A stretch of 64,000 bases of DNA. Source: Legionella micdadei. GTDB taxonomy: Bacteria > Pseudomonadota > Gammaproteobacteria > Legionellales > Legionellaceae. The stretch spans positions 3,178,501 through 3,242,500 of the forward strand of contig NZ_LN614830.1 in the NCBI RefSeq assembly GCF_000953635.1. Reading direction: 5' to 3'. Below are positions 55,484 through 63,468 of this stretch, piece by piece; the first letter of the stretch is position 1; every line of letters starts with the position of its first letter. The notes under the pieces are model-generated. The model did no database searches and was not told the DNA's origin. It saw only the letters and a program-made list of their open reading frames with translations. A program made the position numbers and the translations under genes.

Positions 55484-56611
55484 TTACTCAGTCAAGAGAG
55501 CAGTTCGTCTGCTTGCTTTTAGAATGTATGAGCTTAACCGTTTACCAAGCTCATTCGAAGGTATCTCGATCCACCGAAATGTGAGGCTTGAAAGAGTAAT
55601 AACTACCGTTAAATAGCTAATCAAAAAGCCGAGAGAGTTAAGAAGTGTTCCAGTTAAAGGATAATAGTTTTTCATGTATAAAAAGACAGGGAAATGGATC
55701 AAGTAAATACTAAATGAAATTTTGCCTAGATATCTGATCGGTGTGAGCCTTAGAAAAGCATTAAAATTAGAGCTTGGCTGAGAAGCAATAAACAATAAAA
55801 TAAACGGGCATGCCACTATTTCGGGAAGTACCCAAGATTGCCAATAACCGTGCATCCAATTTCGGTTACCGATGCTAAATTCAGGAGCCAATAATAACAC
55901 CGTAATGGCTAAACCTAGAAGCAAAGTAGCTATCCCCTGAGGTATAAAATAAGTGGCCTTTGCAATGCGGTCAACCAATAAACCTGCATGGAAAAAAACT
56001 AAAAATTGAATATAAATAGGCTCATGCCAATAAAAACTCAGCGTAGTAAATAGCGCGAAAAGAAGAAGATTAATGAGCTTGCCCCCAAACTCAAATAATA
56101 AAAAAATGATCGGAAATATAAGACTGCAATACAATTCGACTTTAAGTGACCACAGGGGGACATTAATGCCTATATCGTTAAGAAGCAGTGTTGCTCGTAA
56201 AACCGAAGGGTCAAGCCTATTCATCGAATTCCATAGGAAAAAGGCAAGAATTGTAGTTGTCCACATCAGCGGAATTAATCTAAAAGCACGTCGGCAAAGA
56301 TAAGCTAGAAACGAAAAAAAATCGACTATCGGCTCTTTTCTAAGTTGTCGCCCTAGAACCAATCCGCTAATTGTAAAAAAAAGCAATACAGCAGGTTGCG
56401 GATCGAAAATACCTGCAACGAGCAAATTGAGAATACTTTCATGTGAAGAATTGATGTTAAACCCAAGGATTGGCATAAAAAGGAATAAATAAAGATGTCC
56501 CATGACAACCGCGAGAGAAGCAACACCTCTTAAAGATTCAATTTCAGGAGAAAAAGAAATCGATTTTTGCCCAGGAATCGCTGTTTTTAATCTATCTAAA
56601 GCCGGGACCAT
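55484..56611 (-). CDS. Acyltransferase family 3 (OafA/NodX-like)
   Basis: 375 residues with about 10 membrane helices. SPEIESLRGVASLAVVMGH near the N-terminus holds the conserved Arg and His of the family, and FFTISGLVLGRQLRK is the second motif. YLGKISFSIYLIHFPVFLYM is the typical late helix. Such enzymes O-acetylate (or otherwise acylate) surface polysaccharides from the cytoplasmic acyl donor. It is the only minus-strand gene between 48 and 61 kb. There is no C-terminal SGNH domain. Confidence 0.9.
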   Translation of the reverse strand: MVPALDRLKTAIPGQKSISFSPEIESLRGVASLAVVMGHLYLFLFMPILGFNINSSHESILNLLVAGIFDPQPAVLLFFTISGLVLGRQLRKEPIVDFFSFLAYLCRRAFRLIPLMWTTTILAFFLWNSMNRLDPSVLRATLLLNDIGINVPLWSLKVELYCSLIFPIIFLLFEFGGKLINLLLFALFTTLSFYWHEPIYIQFLVFFHAGLLVDRIAKATYFIPQGIATLLLGLAITVLLLAPEFSIGNRNWMHGYWQSWVLPEIVACPFILLFIASQPSSNFNAFLRLTPIRYLGKISFSIYLIHFPVFLYMKNYYPLTGTLLNSLGFLISYLTVVITLSSLTFRWIEIPSNELGKRLSSYILKASRRTALLTE

Positions 56612-57024
56612 GATAATCCATAGTAAATTGGGTACAAATTAAAGAAAAATCCCTCTAATTTCATTAGGTTAGGATTCCCTTTGATATGTATCTCTGTTAA
56701 GGATTTCTTATAATAATCGTTTGCCTTATACTGTACAAGCTCTCGAAAAAGAGATGGATGGGGTTCAAATTAGAACAACAGAAAAATTTTTATGCCAGTA
56801 ATAATACAATAAGGTGAAATATCGCCGAAAATCAGTATAATCCCCGGCAATAATCTATCCACAGTAGCGAGCAATCGAAACGAAATTAGCATCCATATCC
56901 TGCTAGTCTCAGCAATTTAGGTTTGAGACAAAGCTTAATATTTATTAGAGATGAAAAAATAGGCGATTAACTCGGGCACCAATATCTTTAGGCGCTTAAG
57001 TTTCGTAGTATATAAGGAGGTTTT
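56612..57024. other. Intergenic region upstream of the CDP-sugar genes
   Basis: 413 bases with no gene, between the divergent acyltransferase and rfbF genes. Two TATAAT-like elements occur (about 56708 and 56840), but neither has a good -35 at 16-18 bases. The rfbF ribosome binding site (AAGGAGG) is strong. Probably a promoter region starting an independent transcript for 57.0-61.5 kb. Confidence 0.4.
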
Positions 57025-57792
57025 ATGAAGGCAGTGATTTTAGCAGGCGGCTTAGGCACCCGAATAAGTGAAGAAACATCGGTACGTCCGAAGCCTATGA
57101 TTGAAATCGGCGGCAAACCCATTCTATGGCATATTATGAAATTATATTCTACTCATAATATCCATAATTTTGTCATTTGCTTAGGCTATAAAGGGTATGT
57201 CATCAAAGAGTATTTTGCCAACTATTTCTTACACATGTCTGATGTCACTTTAGATATCAACAATAATAAAATGGAAATCCATCAAAATAACGCTGAGCCA
57301 TGGCTAATTACCTTGGTGGAAACGGGTGAAAAAACCATGACAGGAGGGCGCATAAAGCGAATCGCTAATCATGTAGGCAACGAAGATTTTTGTCTTACTT
57401 ATGGTGATGGGGTTTCCGACGTAAACATCAGCGAACTGATCGCTTTTCATAAAAGGCAAAAAGGATTAGCCACTTTAACTGCAATTCAACCTCCTGGCCG
57501 TTTCGGTTCCCTTATAATGGATAATGAGCGCATTACCGGCTTTAAAGAAAAGCCTCAAGGCGATGGTGGCTGGATTAATGGTGGTTTCTTTGTTTTATCA
57601 CCCCAAGTTATCAATTATATTCAAGACGACGATACGATTTGGGAAAAAGATCCTTTAGAGCGTCTCGCTGCAGAAGGGGAATTATCTGCTTTTCATCATG
57701 ATGGTTTTTGGCACCCAATGGACACCCTTCGGGATAAAAACTATTTAGAAGAATTATGGGAATCCGGTAAAGCGCCTTGGAAAACTTGGTGA
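57025..57792 (+). CDS. rfbF: Glucose-1-phosphate cytidylyltransferase
   Basis: 255 residues. Makes CDP-glucose, first step to CDP-linked 3,6-dideoxyhexoses. The nucleotidyltransferase signature [20 protein letters not shown] is followed by [51 protein letters not shown] and [20 protein letters not shown], all characteristic of RfbF/DdhA rather than RmlA. AAGGAGG lies before the ATG. The gene opens the CDP-sugar cluster; the expected partner CDP-glucose 4,6-dehydratase (rfbG) is not next to it. Confidence 0.95.
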   Translation: MKAVILAGGLGTRISEETSVRPKPMIEIGGKPILWHIMKLYSTHNIHNFVICLGYKGYVIKEYFANYFLHMSDVTLDINNNKMEIHQNNAEPWLITLVETGEKTMTGGRIKRIANHVGNEDFCLTYGDGVSDVNISELIAFHKRQKGLATLTAIQPPGRFGSLIMDNERITGFKEKPQGDGGWINGGFFVLSPQVINYIQDDDTIWEKDPLERLAAEGELSAFHHDGFWHPMDTLRDKNYLEELWESGKAPWKTW

Positions 57793-57833
57793 TTCGGAAG
57801 CAAATGATTTAATTATTTAAGAGAGAAAAATAA

Positions 57834-59060
57834 ATGGGCACTCAGCAATTTATTCATGTACCTTATGGAAAAACAGTACACGGTGAAGAAGAAATTGAAG
57901 CAGTTGTCTCTGTATTACGCACCTCAACCCAAATGGGAAAACATGTGCGTGAGATGGAAGATAAAGTAGCAACTTTGTTTAAGAAAAAACACGGGATTAT
58001 GGTTAACTCCGGTTCTTCCGCTAATTATTTGGCTGTTGAAATAGCAGACCTGCCTGCAGGTTCCGAAGTGATTACACCGGTCTTAACATTTTCAACGACC
58101 GTCGCCCCTCTCATCAGGAATGGCTTAATTCCTGTGTTCGTTGACGTTGAAATGGGTACTTTTAATATCGATGCAAATCAAGTAGAAGCCATGATAACGC
58201 CTAAAACTAAGGCAATGATGATCCCCAATTTGTTAGGCAATCTGCCCAATTGGAAGCTGCTGAGAGAAATTGCGGATAAGCATAATCTAATTGTTATTGA
58301 AGATTCGGCAGATACCCTGGGAGCTACGATTGATGGGCTCTCTGTAGGCCGATTCAGCGATATAAGTACTACCAGCTTTTACGGTTCGCACGTGGTCAAC
58401 TGTGCAGGCAATGGAGGAATGTTGTGTGTCAATGAAGATAGCCTAGCCTCTCGAGCCAAATTGTTACGCAGCTGGGGCAGAAGCTCTTCCTTGTTTGTTG
58501 AATCTGAAGCCATTGAGAATCGTTTTAACATTCAAGTGGACGGCATTGACTACGACGCAAAATTTGTGTTCGAAGCATTAGGTTATAACCTTGAACCCTC
58601 TGAAATGGGCGCTGCTTTTGGTTTAGTTCAACTTAGCAAACTGCCTCAAAATATTTCAGCTCGTGAACACGCCTTTGAGCAACACACTCAATTTTTTAGC
58701 CAGTACAAAGACTGGTTTATTCTACCTAAACAGCTACCCAATTCAAAAACAGGATGGTTGGCATTCCCGCTGACAATTAAAGATAGCGCACCGTTTTCCC
58801 GCAAAGAACTGCAAATATTCTTCGAGAAACGCAACATACAAACCCGAACAGTTTTTACAGGTAATATTTTGCGTCAACCAGGATTTAGCAAGATTCAACG
58901 CCGTGAGTCAGCTAACGGTTATCCTAATGCCGACCAAGTGATGCGTGGTGGAATTTTGCTTGGCTGCCATCATGGATTAACTGCTGAAATGATGAATCAT
59001 ATCCATCAGTCATTTGAGCTGTTTGCCAAAGAACATGCTGGAAAGGAAGTGGTAGCCTAA
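57834..59060 (+). CDS. RfbH/ColD-like PLP-fold sugar 3-dehydrase lacking Fe-S cysteines
   Basis: 408 residues, DegT/DnrJ/EryC1/StrS fold. The C-terminal half tracks RfbH (CDP-4-keto-6-deoxyglucose 3-dehydrase, E1): FTGNILRQPGF, ADQVMRGGILLGCHHGLTAE. At the Schiff-base position the sequence is SFYGSH with H186 instead of Lys, as in RfbH (SFYPAH) and ColD, so it should act as a 3-dehydrase, not an aminotransferase. D157 (IEDSADTLGA) is the pyridine-nitrogen Asp. However, the segment after RSWGR (about 214-231), which in RfbH holds four [2Fe-2S] cysteines, reads SSSLFVESEAIENRF and has none. This predicts a ColD-like, glutamate-driven deoxygenation. It follows rfbF by 41 bases. Confidence 0.78.
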   Translation: MGTQQFIHVPYGKTVHGEEEIEAVVSVLRTSTQMGKHVREMEDKVATLFKKKHGIMVNSGSSANYLAVEIADLPAGSEVITPVLTFSTTVAPLIRNGLIPVFVDVEMGTFNIDANQVEAMITPKTKAMMIPNLLGNLPNWKLLREIADKHNLIVIEDSADTLGATIDGLSVGRFSDISTTSFYGSHVVNCAGNGGMLCVNEDSLASRAKLLRSWGRSSSLFVESEAIENRFNIQVDGIDYDAKFVFEALGYNLEPSEMGAAFGLVQLSKLPQNISAREHAFEQHTQFFSQYKDWFILPKQLPNSKTGWLAFPLTIKDSAPFSRKELQIFFEKRNIQTRTVFTGNILRQPGFSKIQRRESANGYPNADQVMRGGILLGCHHGLTAEMMNHIHQSFELFAKEHAGKEVVA

Positions 59061-59128
59061 TACCAACTAATGGATAGGCCCAGTGGGCTTATCCAAGTTT
59101 ATTTAAGACTTAATTAATTGGGAATTTT

Positions 59129-60064
59129 ATGAAATTAATCAGTGTTGTTACCCCTTGTTATAATGAGGAAGCAAATGTTGAAGAAATCCATAAACAAGTC
59201 AAAGCAATATTTGCCGAAATTCCCAATTACCGTTATGAACATATTTTTATAGATAATGCCTCTACGGACAACACTGTAGCCATTTTAAGAAAGATTGCTG
59301 AACAGGATCCTTATACAAAAATCATCGTTAACGCTCGAAATTTTGGCCACATTCGCTCTCCGTATCACGCCATATTAGAAACAAATGGGGATGCAACCAT
59401 ACTGATTGTTGCCGATCTACAAGATCCTCCAACGATGATTAAAGAATTCATCAAAAAATGGGAAGAAGGCTATAAGATTGTAGTGGGTGTTAAACCTGAA
59501 AGTCAGGAATCCAAACTGATGTTTACTATTCGTCGGGCGTATTATAATTTCGTCACGCGAATCGCTGATGTAAAACTCATAAAAAACTTTACAGGCTTTG
59601 GATTATATGACAAAGAAGTAGTTAATATTTTACGCAACTACAAAGATCCTTACCCTTACTTCCGTGGTTTAATTGCGGAGATCGGACTTGAAATTGCCGA
59701 AGTTCCTTACAATCAGCCCCGACGCGCACGCGGTGTGACCAAGAATAATTTTTATTCGTTATACGATATGGCAATGTTAGGAATTACCAGTCATTCTAAA
59801 ATCCCCTTACGTTTGGCAACCATGGCCGGTTTTTCGCTATCACTGCTTAGCTTTTTGATTTCATGTGTGTTTTTCATTTTGAAATTGCTTTTCTGGAATA
59901 GCTTCAATCTTGGGGTGGCGCCAATTTTAATTGGCCTTTTCTTTTTTTCATCAATACAGCTCTTTTTCATTGGTTTACTGGGTGAGTATATTGCATCTAT
60001 ACATACGCGAGTGATCAAACGACCTTTAGTCGTAGAAAAAGAACGAATCAACTTTTCACAATGA
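59129..60064 (+). CDS. GtrB-like polyprenyl-phosphate glycosyltransferase
   Basis: 311 residues. A GT2 catalytic domain (KLISVVTPCYNEEANVEEI, FIDNASTDNTVAILRKIAE, ILIVADLQDPPTMIKEF with the DxD-like Asp) is followed by two C-terminal membrane helices (about 230-252 and 262-290). This is the GtrB/DPM1 layout: transfer of a sugar from a nucleotide donor to undecaprenyl phosphate on the inner face of the membrane. The paired GtrA gene lies downstream at 61128. It sits inside the CDP-sugar cluster, so the donor may be the CDP-linked sugar made there. Confidence 0.88.
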   Translation: MKLISVVTPCYNEEANVEEIHKQVKAIFAEIPNYRYEHIFIDNASTDNTVAILRKIAEQDPYTKIIVNARNFGHIRSPYHAILETNGDATILIVADLQDPPTMIKEFIKKWEEGYKIVVGVKPESQESKLMFTIRRAYYNFVTRIADVKLIKNFTGFGLYDKEVVNILRNYKDPYPYFRGLIAEIGLEIAEVPYNQPRRARGVTKNNFYSLYDMAMLGITSHSKIPLRLATMAGFSLSLLSFLISCVFFILKLLFWNSFNLGVAPILIGLFFFSSIQLFFIGLLGEYIASIHTRVIKRPLVVEKERINFSQ

Positions 60065-60065
60065 T

Positions 60066-61121
60066 ATGAAGAACCCGTTAGCCAACGATTTAGATTACGT
60101 CCTTAGTAAGACATCTTCTTTTTGGGAAGAATTACGCAATCAACGCATTTTTATTACAGGTGGAACAGGATTTTTTGGTTGTTGGCTACTTGAAAGCTTT
60201 CTTTGGATTAATAAAAAGCTCGACCTTAATGCAGAAGCCTATGTATTAACACGGAATATTCATAATTTTGCCCATAAATATCCTTATTTGTATCATCAAC
60301 CTTGTGTAAAATTTTACGAGGGCGATGTCAGAAATTTCACGTATCCCCAAGGACATTTTTCGCATATCATTCATGCAGCCACTGACACCAATGCCAAATT
60401 AATTACCAATGAACCTTTAACTGTTTTTGATGGTATTGTCCAAGGCACCAAGCATACTTTGGAATTTGCTCGATACTGCAAAGCTAAAAAATTTTTATTA
60501 GTCAGCTCCGGTGCTGTTTATGGAAAACAACCTTCGAACGTTACTCATATGCCTGAATCTTATCCTAGCCTCTCTTACTTGACCGATACAAAATCAACTT
60601 ATGCCCTAGGGAAATGTACCGCGGAGCACTTAGGTTATTTATACGCAAGTCAATATGGATTAGATATAAAAATTGCCCGTTGCTTTGCTTTCGTTGGGCC
60701 TTATTTGCCTTTGGATGGCCATTTTGCAATCGGTAATTTCATCCGCAATGGCTTGGACGGGGAACCCATTCAAATTAAAGGTGACGGCACACCTTTTCGC
60801 TCTTATTTATATACCGCTGATTTAGCCATTTGGTTATGGACCGTCCTTTTTAAAGGGAAGACAGCCTATCCTTATAACGTAGGTTCTGACGAAGACTATA
60901 GCCTTCTTGAGGTCGCTCATCGAGTAGCAGAGGCCTTTGCAAACTCAATAGGGATTAATGTAATGCAGCCCAAACCCGAAAAAAGCTGTGTAGAACGTTA
61001 TGTTCCTGATATTAGTCGAGCCCGTACCGAACTACAACTCACTCCTCACATTAAATTAATGGATGCAATAAACCTTACGAAAGAATGGTACGCAAAGATC
61101 TTGTACAGAGAGGTTTGTTAA
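60066..61121 (+). CDS. NAD-dependent SDR epimerase/reductase of sugar nucleotides
   Basis: 351 residues, extended SDR. Rossmann motif IFITGGTGFFGCWLLES (28-44), FEGD-like FYEGDVRN and HIIHAATDTNAKL. The catalytic region is LLVSSGAVYGKQP (S148) with Tyr-x3-Lys at Y179/K183 (STYALGK). The Asp-Glu (or Asp-Lys) pair that 4,6-dehydratases carry after the Ser/Thr is replaced by Gly-Ala, so it is unlikely to be the missing CDP-glucose 4,6-dehydratase. It is more likely a reductase or epimerase, for example of the side chain or C4 of the CDP-sugar. One base separates it from gtrB; six bases separate it from gtrA. Confidence 0.8.
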   Translation: MKNPLANDLDYVLSKTSSFWEELRNQRIFITGGTGFFGCWLLESFLWINKKLDLNAEAYVLTRNIHNFAHKYPYLYHQPCVKFYEGDVRNFTYPQGHFSHIIHAATDTNAKLITNEPLTVFDGIVQGTKHTLEFARYCKAKKFLLVSSGAVYGKQPSNVTHMPESYPSLSYLTDTKSTYALGKCTAEHLGYLYASQYGLDIKIARCFAFVGPYLPLDGHFAIGNFIRNGLDGEPIQIKGDGTPFRSYLYTADLAIWLWTVLFKGKTAYPYNVGSDEDYSLLEVAHRVAEAFANSIGINVMQPKPEKSCVERYVPDISRARTELQLTPHIKLMDAINLTKEWYAKILYREVC

Positions 61122-61127
61122 AACGAC

Positions 61128-61493
61128 ATGGATTCAAAACAACAAATTATAAGGTATATTTTTGTAGGTATTTTAAATACTTTATTTGGTTATTTATTAT
61201 ATGCAATCTTTATTTTTTTAGGGATGCAATATACCAAAGCTTTATTTCTGGCAACTGTTTTAGGCGTTTTATTTAACTTTAAAACAATTGGCAGGCTTGT
61301 TTTTAATAGCGCGAATAATTTACTGATTTTTAAGTTTATCGGCGTTTATGTTTTTTTATACTTTTTCAATATTGGTATTATCTCCCTTTTAAAAGAACTA
61401 TATGACTTTTACATTGCAGGCTTTGTCTCCTTTATTCTTTCCGCAGCCTTAGGATTTGTTTTAAATAAACATCTTGTTTTTAAGCGCGTTTAA
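61128..61493 (+). CDS. GtrA-family flippase-like protein
   Basis: 121 residues with four membrane helices. QQIIRYIFVGILNTLFGYLL and FKFIGVYVFLYFFNIGIISL, with AALGFVLNKHLVFKR at the C-terminus, match the GtrA family. Members are believed to move undecaprenyl-phosphate-linked sugars across the inner membrane together with GtrB. Same operon as rfbF to the SDR gene. It is convergent with the ThDP-enzyme gene, 21 bases apart. Confidence 0.9.
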   Translation: MDSKQQIIRYIFVGILNTLFGYLLYAIFIFLGMQYTKALFLATVLGVLFNFKTIGRLVFNSANNLLIFKFIGVYVFLYFFNIGIISLLKELYDFYIAGFVSFILSAALGFVLNKHLVFKRV

Positions 61494-61514
61494 CGCTTTA
61501 CAAACAGCACATCA

Positions 61515-63251
61515 TTAAGTCGCCTCCATGGCAACGGGAGCTATCATAGGTTCCATTTCGGTAATAGGATGCCCAAACGCAATTTTAGGATAAGCATTTG
61601 CACGCATATCAATCATTACTTGCAATAAGGTTGCTCCCTCACACTCCCAAAACCATTCCAAATTAGATCCAATTTCATCTGGGGTTGAAATTGTTTTTGC
61701 AGGAATGCCGTAGGCCTTTGCAACAGCCTCAAAATTAGGCGCGCTATATCCCCAGTAAGTCGATAGATACCGCCCGTTAAAATAGCTATCCTGAAACTGT
61801 CGGATCATACCGAGGCAATTGTTGTTAATGACAACCATTTTAAGCGGGATATTATTCCGCACTATTGTCTGTAATTCTTGGATATTTAATTGAAAACATC
61901 CGTCACCAGCAATAACGATGACAGGCTCCTTATTATGGGCTAGAGAAGCGCCAATTGCAGCGGGAAGTGCAAACCCCATGGCACCCATTCCACCAGAAGT
62001 GATGAAAAACTGATTTGCATTGATTTCGAGCGACTGAGCAGACCACATCTGGTGATTTCCCACGTCGACAACATATCCTTTCGCCTTTTGCGAGTTTTGC
62101 GAGTTTTGCGAAAGAGAATGCATAAATTGATTAGGATTAATACCCGTTATATTGCGCAACTCGTTACTATCAGGCCATTCTTTTTTCTGTTGCAAGATTT
62201 CATCAAGCCAAGATTTTTTAAGGGTTAATGCCTTATCGCCAAGGATCTGTAACATCTCAGCAATAAAATCAGCAGCGTCCATAACAATAGGCACACAACT
62301 TTTAACCCGGTTATTAATTTCGCTAGCATCGCAGTCCACGTGGAATATTTTTTTATTTTTACGAAAAGATTCGACATCTGCCCCTGTTTGACGTATATCC
62401 AAACGACTGCCAACCACAATTAACAAGTCACAATGCCCCAAAGCGATATTTGCCCAGCGATTGCCATAACTACCAATAAAACCAACACGTAGGGGATGAT
62501 TAAAGTCAATGGTGTCCACACCAAGAAGAGAGGTAACAATAGGAACTTGCAATTTATCAACCAGGCGCAAAAAAGCTTCGCTAGCACCAGCACCATGGAT
62601 ACCGCCGCCTGCTAAAATAAGTGGTTTTTTAGCTTGCATGATTGCGTCTAATAGCACGTCAAAAATTCCATTATCTACAGAGGCCTCAATTTTCTTTCTT
62701 TCAATTTTTCCGATTTGACCAACCTCAATTTCTGCTCTTTGTAAATTCATAGGGATATCGATAAGTACCGGCCCAGGCCTATCGCTAATTGCAATTTCAT
62801 AAGCTTCTTTTAATGTTGGCTCAATCTGATCGGCAGAAGTAATGGCATAACTTTTTTTAGTAATAATTTGTGCCATTGAAACAATATCCGTTTCCTGAAA
62901 TCCGAGTTGACGAATGCCTCTGTCTCCCTTTTGCTCATGTGTATTCACTTGGCCAGTAATAAAAAGGCCTGGAGAGGAGTCAAAGTAGCAGCTGGCAATA
63001 CCGGTAATTAAATTCGTTGCGCCCGGACCACTTGTCGCCATGCCGACTGCTACATTACCAGTGCAGCGCCCATAGGCATCCACAGCAAAAGCGGCGGATT
63101 GCTCATGATGCATACTGACAATATCAATTCCGCCTTCTTGATGGATTGAATCTAAAATCTGAGTGATCATCCCGCCTGACATTTCAAAAATAAATTTTAC
63201 CCCTTGGGTTTTTAAAAATTTTGCAATGTAGTCGCTCGCTTTGATTTTCAT
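61515..63251 (-). CDS. ThDP-dependent acetolactate-synthase-like enzyme (YerE candidate)
   Basis: 578 residues with the three-domain acetolactate synthase layout. The catalytic Glu is E50 in VSMHHEQSAAFAVDAYGR. TSGPGATNLITGIASCYFDS and DRPGPVLIDIPMNLQ follow, then the ThDP/Mg motif from VIVIAGDGCFQLNIQELQ to VVINNN (about 445-473). The glycine loop is FEMSGGMITQ instead of the FGYPGG-type of biosynthetic AHAS, no ilvN is adjacent, and the gene sits in a sugar locus. YerE-type relatives transfer acetaldehyde from pyruvate to CDP-4-keto-3,6-dideoxyhexose to make branched yersiniose. AAGGA precedes the ATG. Alternatives are a true acetolactate synthase or another 2-oxoacid ligase. Confidence 0.8.
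   Translation of the reverse strand: MKIKASDYIAKFLKTQGVKFIFEMSGGMITQILDSIHQEGGIDIVSMHHEQSAAFAVDAYGRCTGNVAVGMATSGPGATNLITGIASCYFDSSPGLFITGQVNTHEQKGDRGIRQLGFQETDIVSMAQIITKKSYAITSADQIEPTLKEAYEIAISDRPGPVLIDIPMNLQRAEIEVGQIGKIERKKIEASVDNGIFDVLLDAIMQAKKPLILAGGGIHGAGASEAFLRLVDKLQVPIVTSLLGVDTIDFNHPLRVGFIGSYGNRWANIALGHCDLLIVVGSRLDIRQTGADVESFRKNKKIFHVDCDASEINNRVKSCVPIVMDAADFIAEMLQILGDKALTLKKSWLDEILQQKKEWPDSNELRNITGINPNQFMHSLSQNSQNSQKAKGYVVDVGNHQMWSAQSLEINANQFFITSGGMGAMGFALPAAIGASLAHNKEPVIVIAGDGCFQLNIQELQTIVRNNIPLKMVVINNNCLGMIRQFQDSYFNGRYLSTYWGYSAPNFEAVAKAYGIPAKTISTPDEIGSNLEWFWECEGATLLQVMIDMRANAYPKIAFGHPITEMEPMIAPVAMEAT
62086..62112 (-). repeat. Three 9-base tandem copies inside the ThDP enzyme gene
   Basis: TTTTGCGAG is repeated three times (the last copy ends GAA). 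On the coding strand it gives SQNSQNSQK in the linker before the ThDP-binding domain. Copy number changes would keep the frame, so it is a potential variable site. Confidence 0.85.
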
Positions 63252-63468
63252 TAATGTATCCTTGAATCACTGGGGGCATGGGACAGAATAATGAGCGAAA
63301 GCCTACTTTTTAAAAAAGATAATGTCAAATCCTTACTGGTTATTAATAGCGCAAAGATTCGTTTGACTTATTACTTGAATAGGTTAACCTTTTACCTGCT
63401 TAAATAATTCCAAGCCTTAACTCAATAGAAATCAATTTGGAACTGAGAATTAATTAGTTAGGAATCCC

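Noticed and set aside
56612-57024. JUMPstart/ops antitermination element before the CDP-sugar genes
   Set aside because: Only a short AGTAGCG lookalike near 56870 was found; the GGCGGTAGCG core and flanking JUMPstart sequence are absent.
57834-59060. Ordinary sugar aminotransferase (WecE/ArnB/Per type)
   Set aside because: The PLP-binding lysine position is occupied by histidine (SFYGSH), which is incompatible with normal transamination through a lysine Schiff base.
61515-63251. Housekeeping acetolactate synthase (ilvB/ilvI)
   Set aside because: No small subunit gene is adjacent, the glycine loop differs (MSGG rather than PGG) and the setting is a nucleotide-sugar locus. Not fully excluded.
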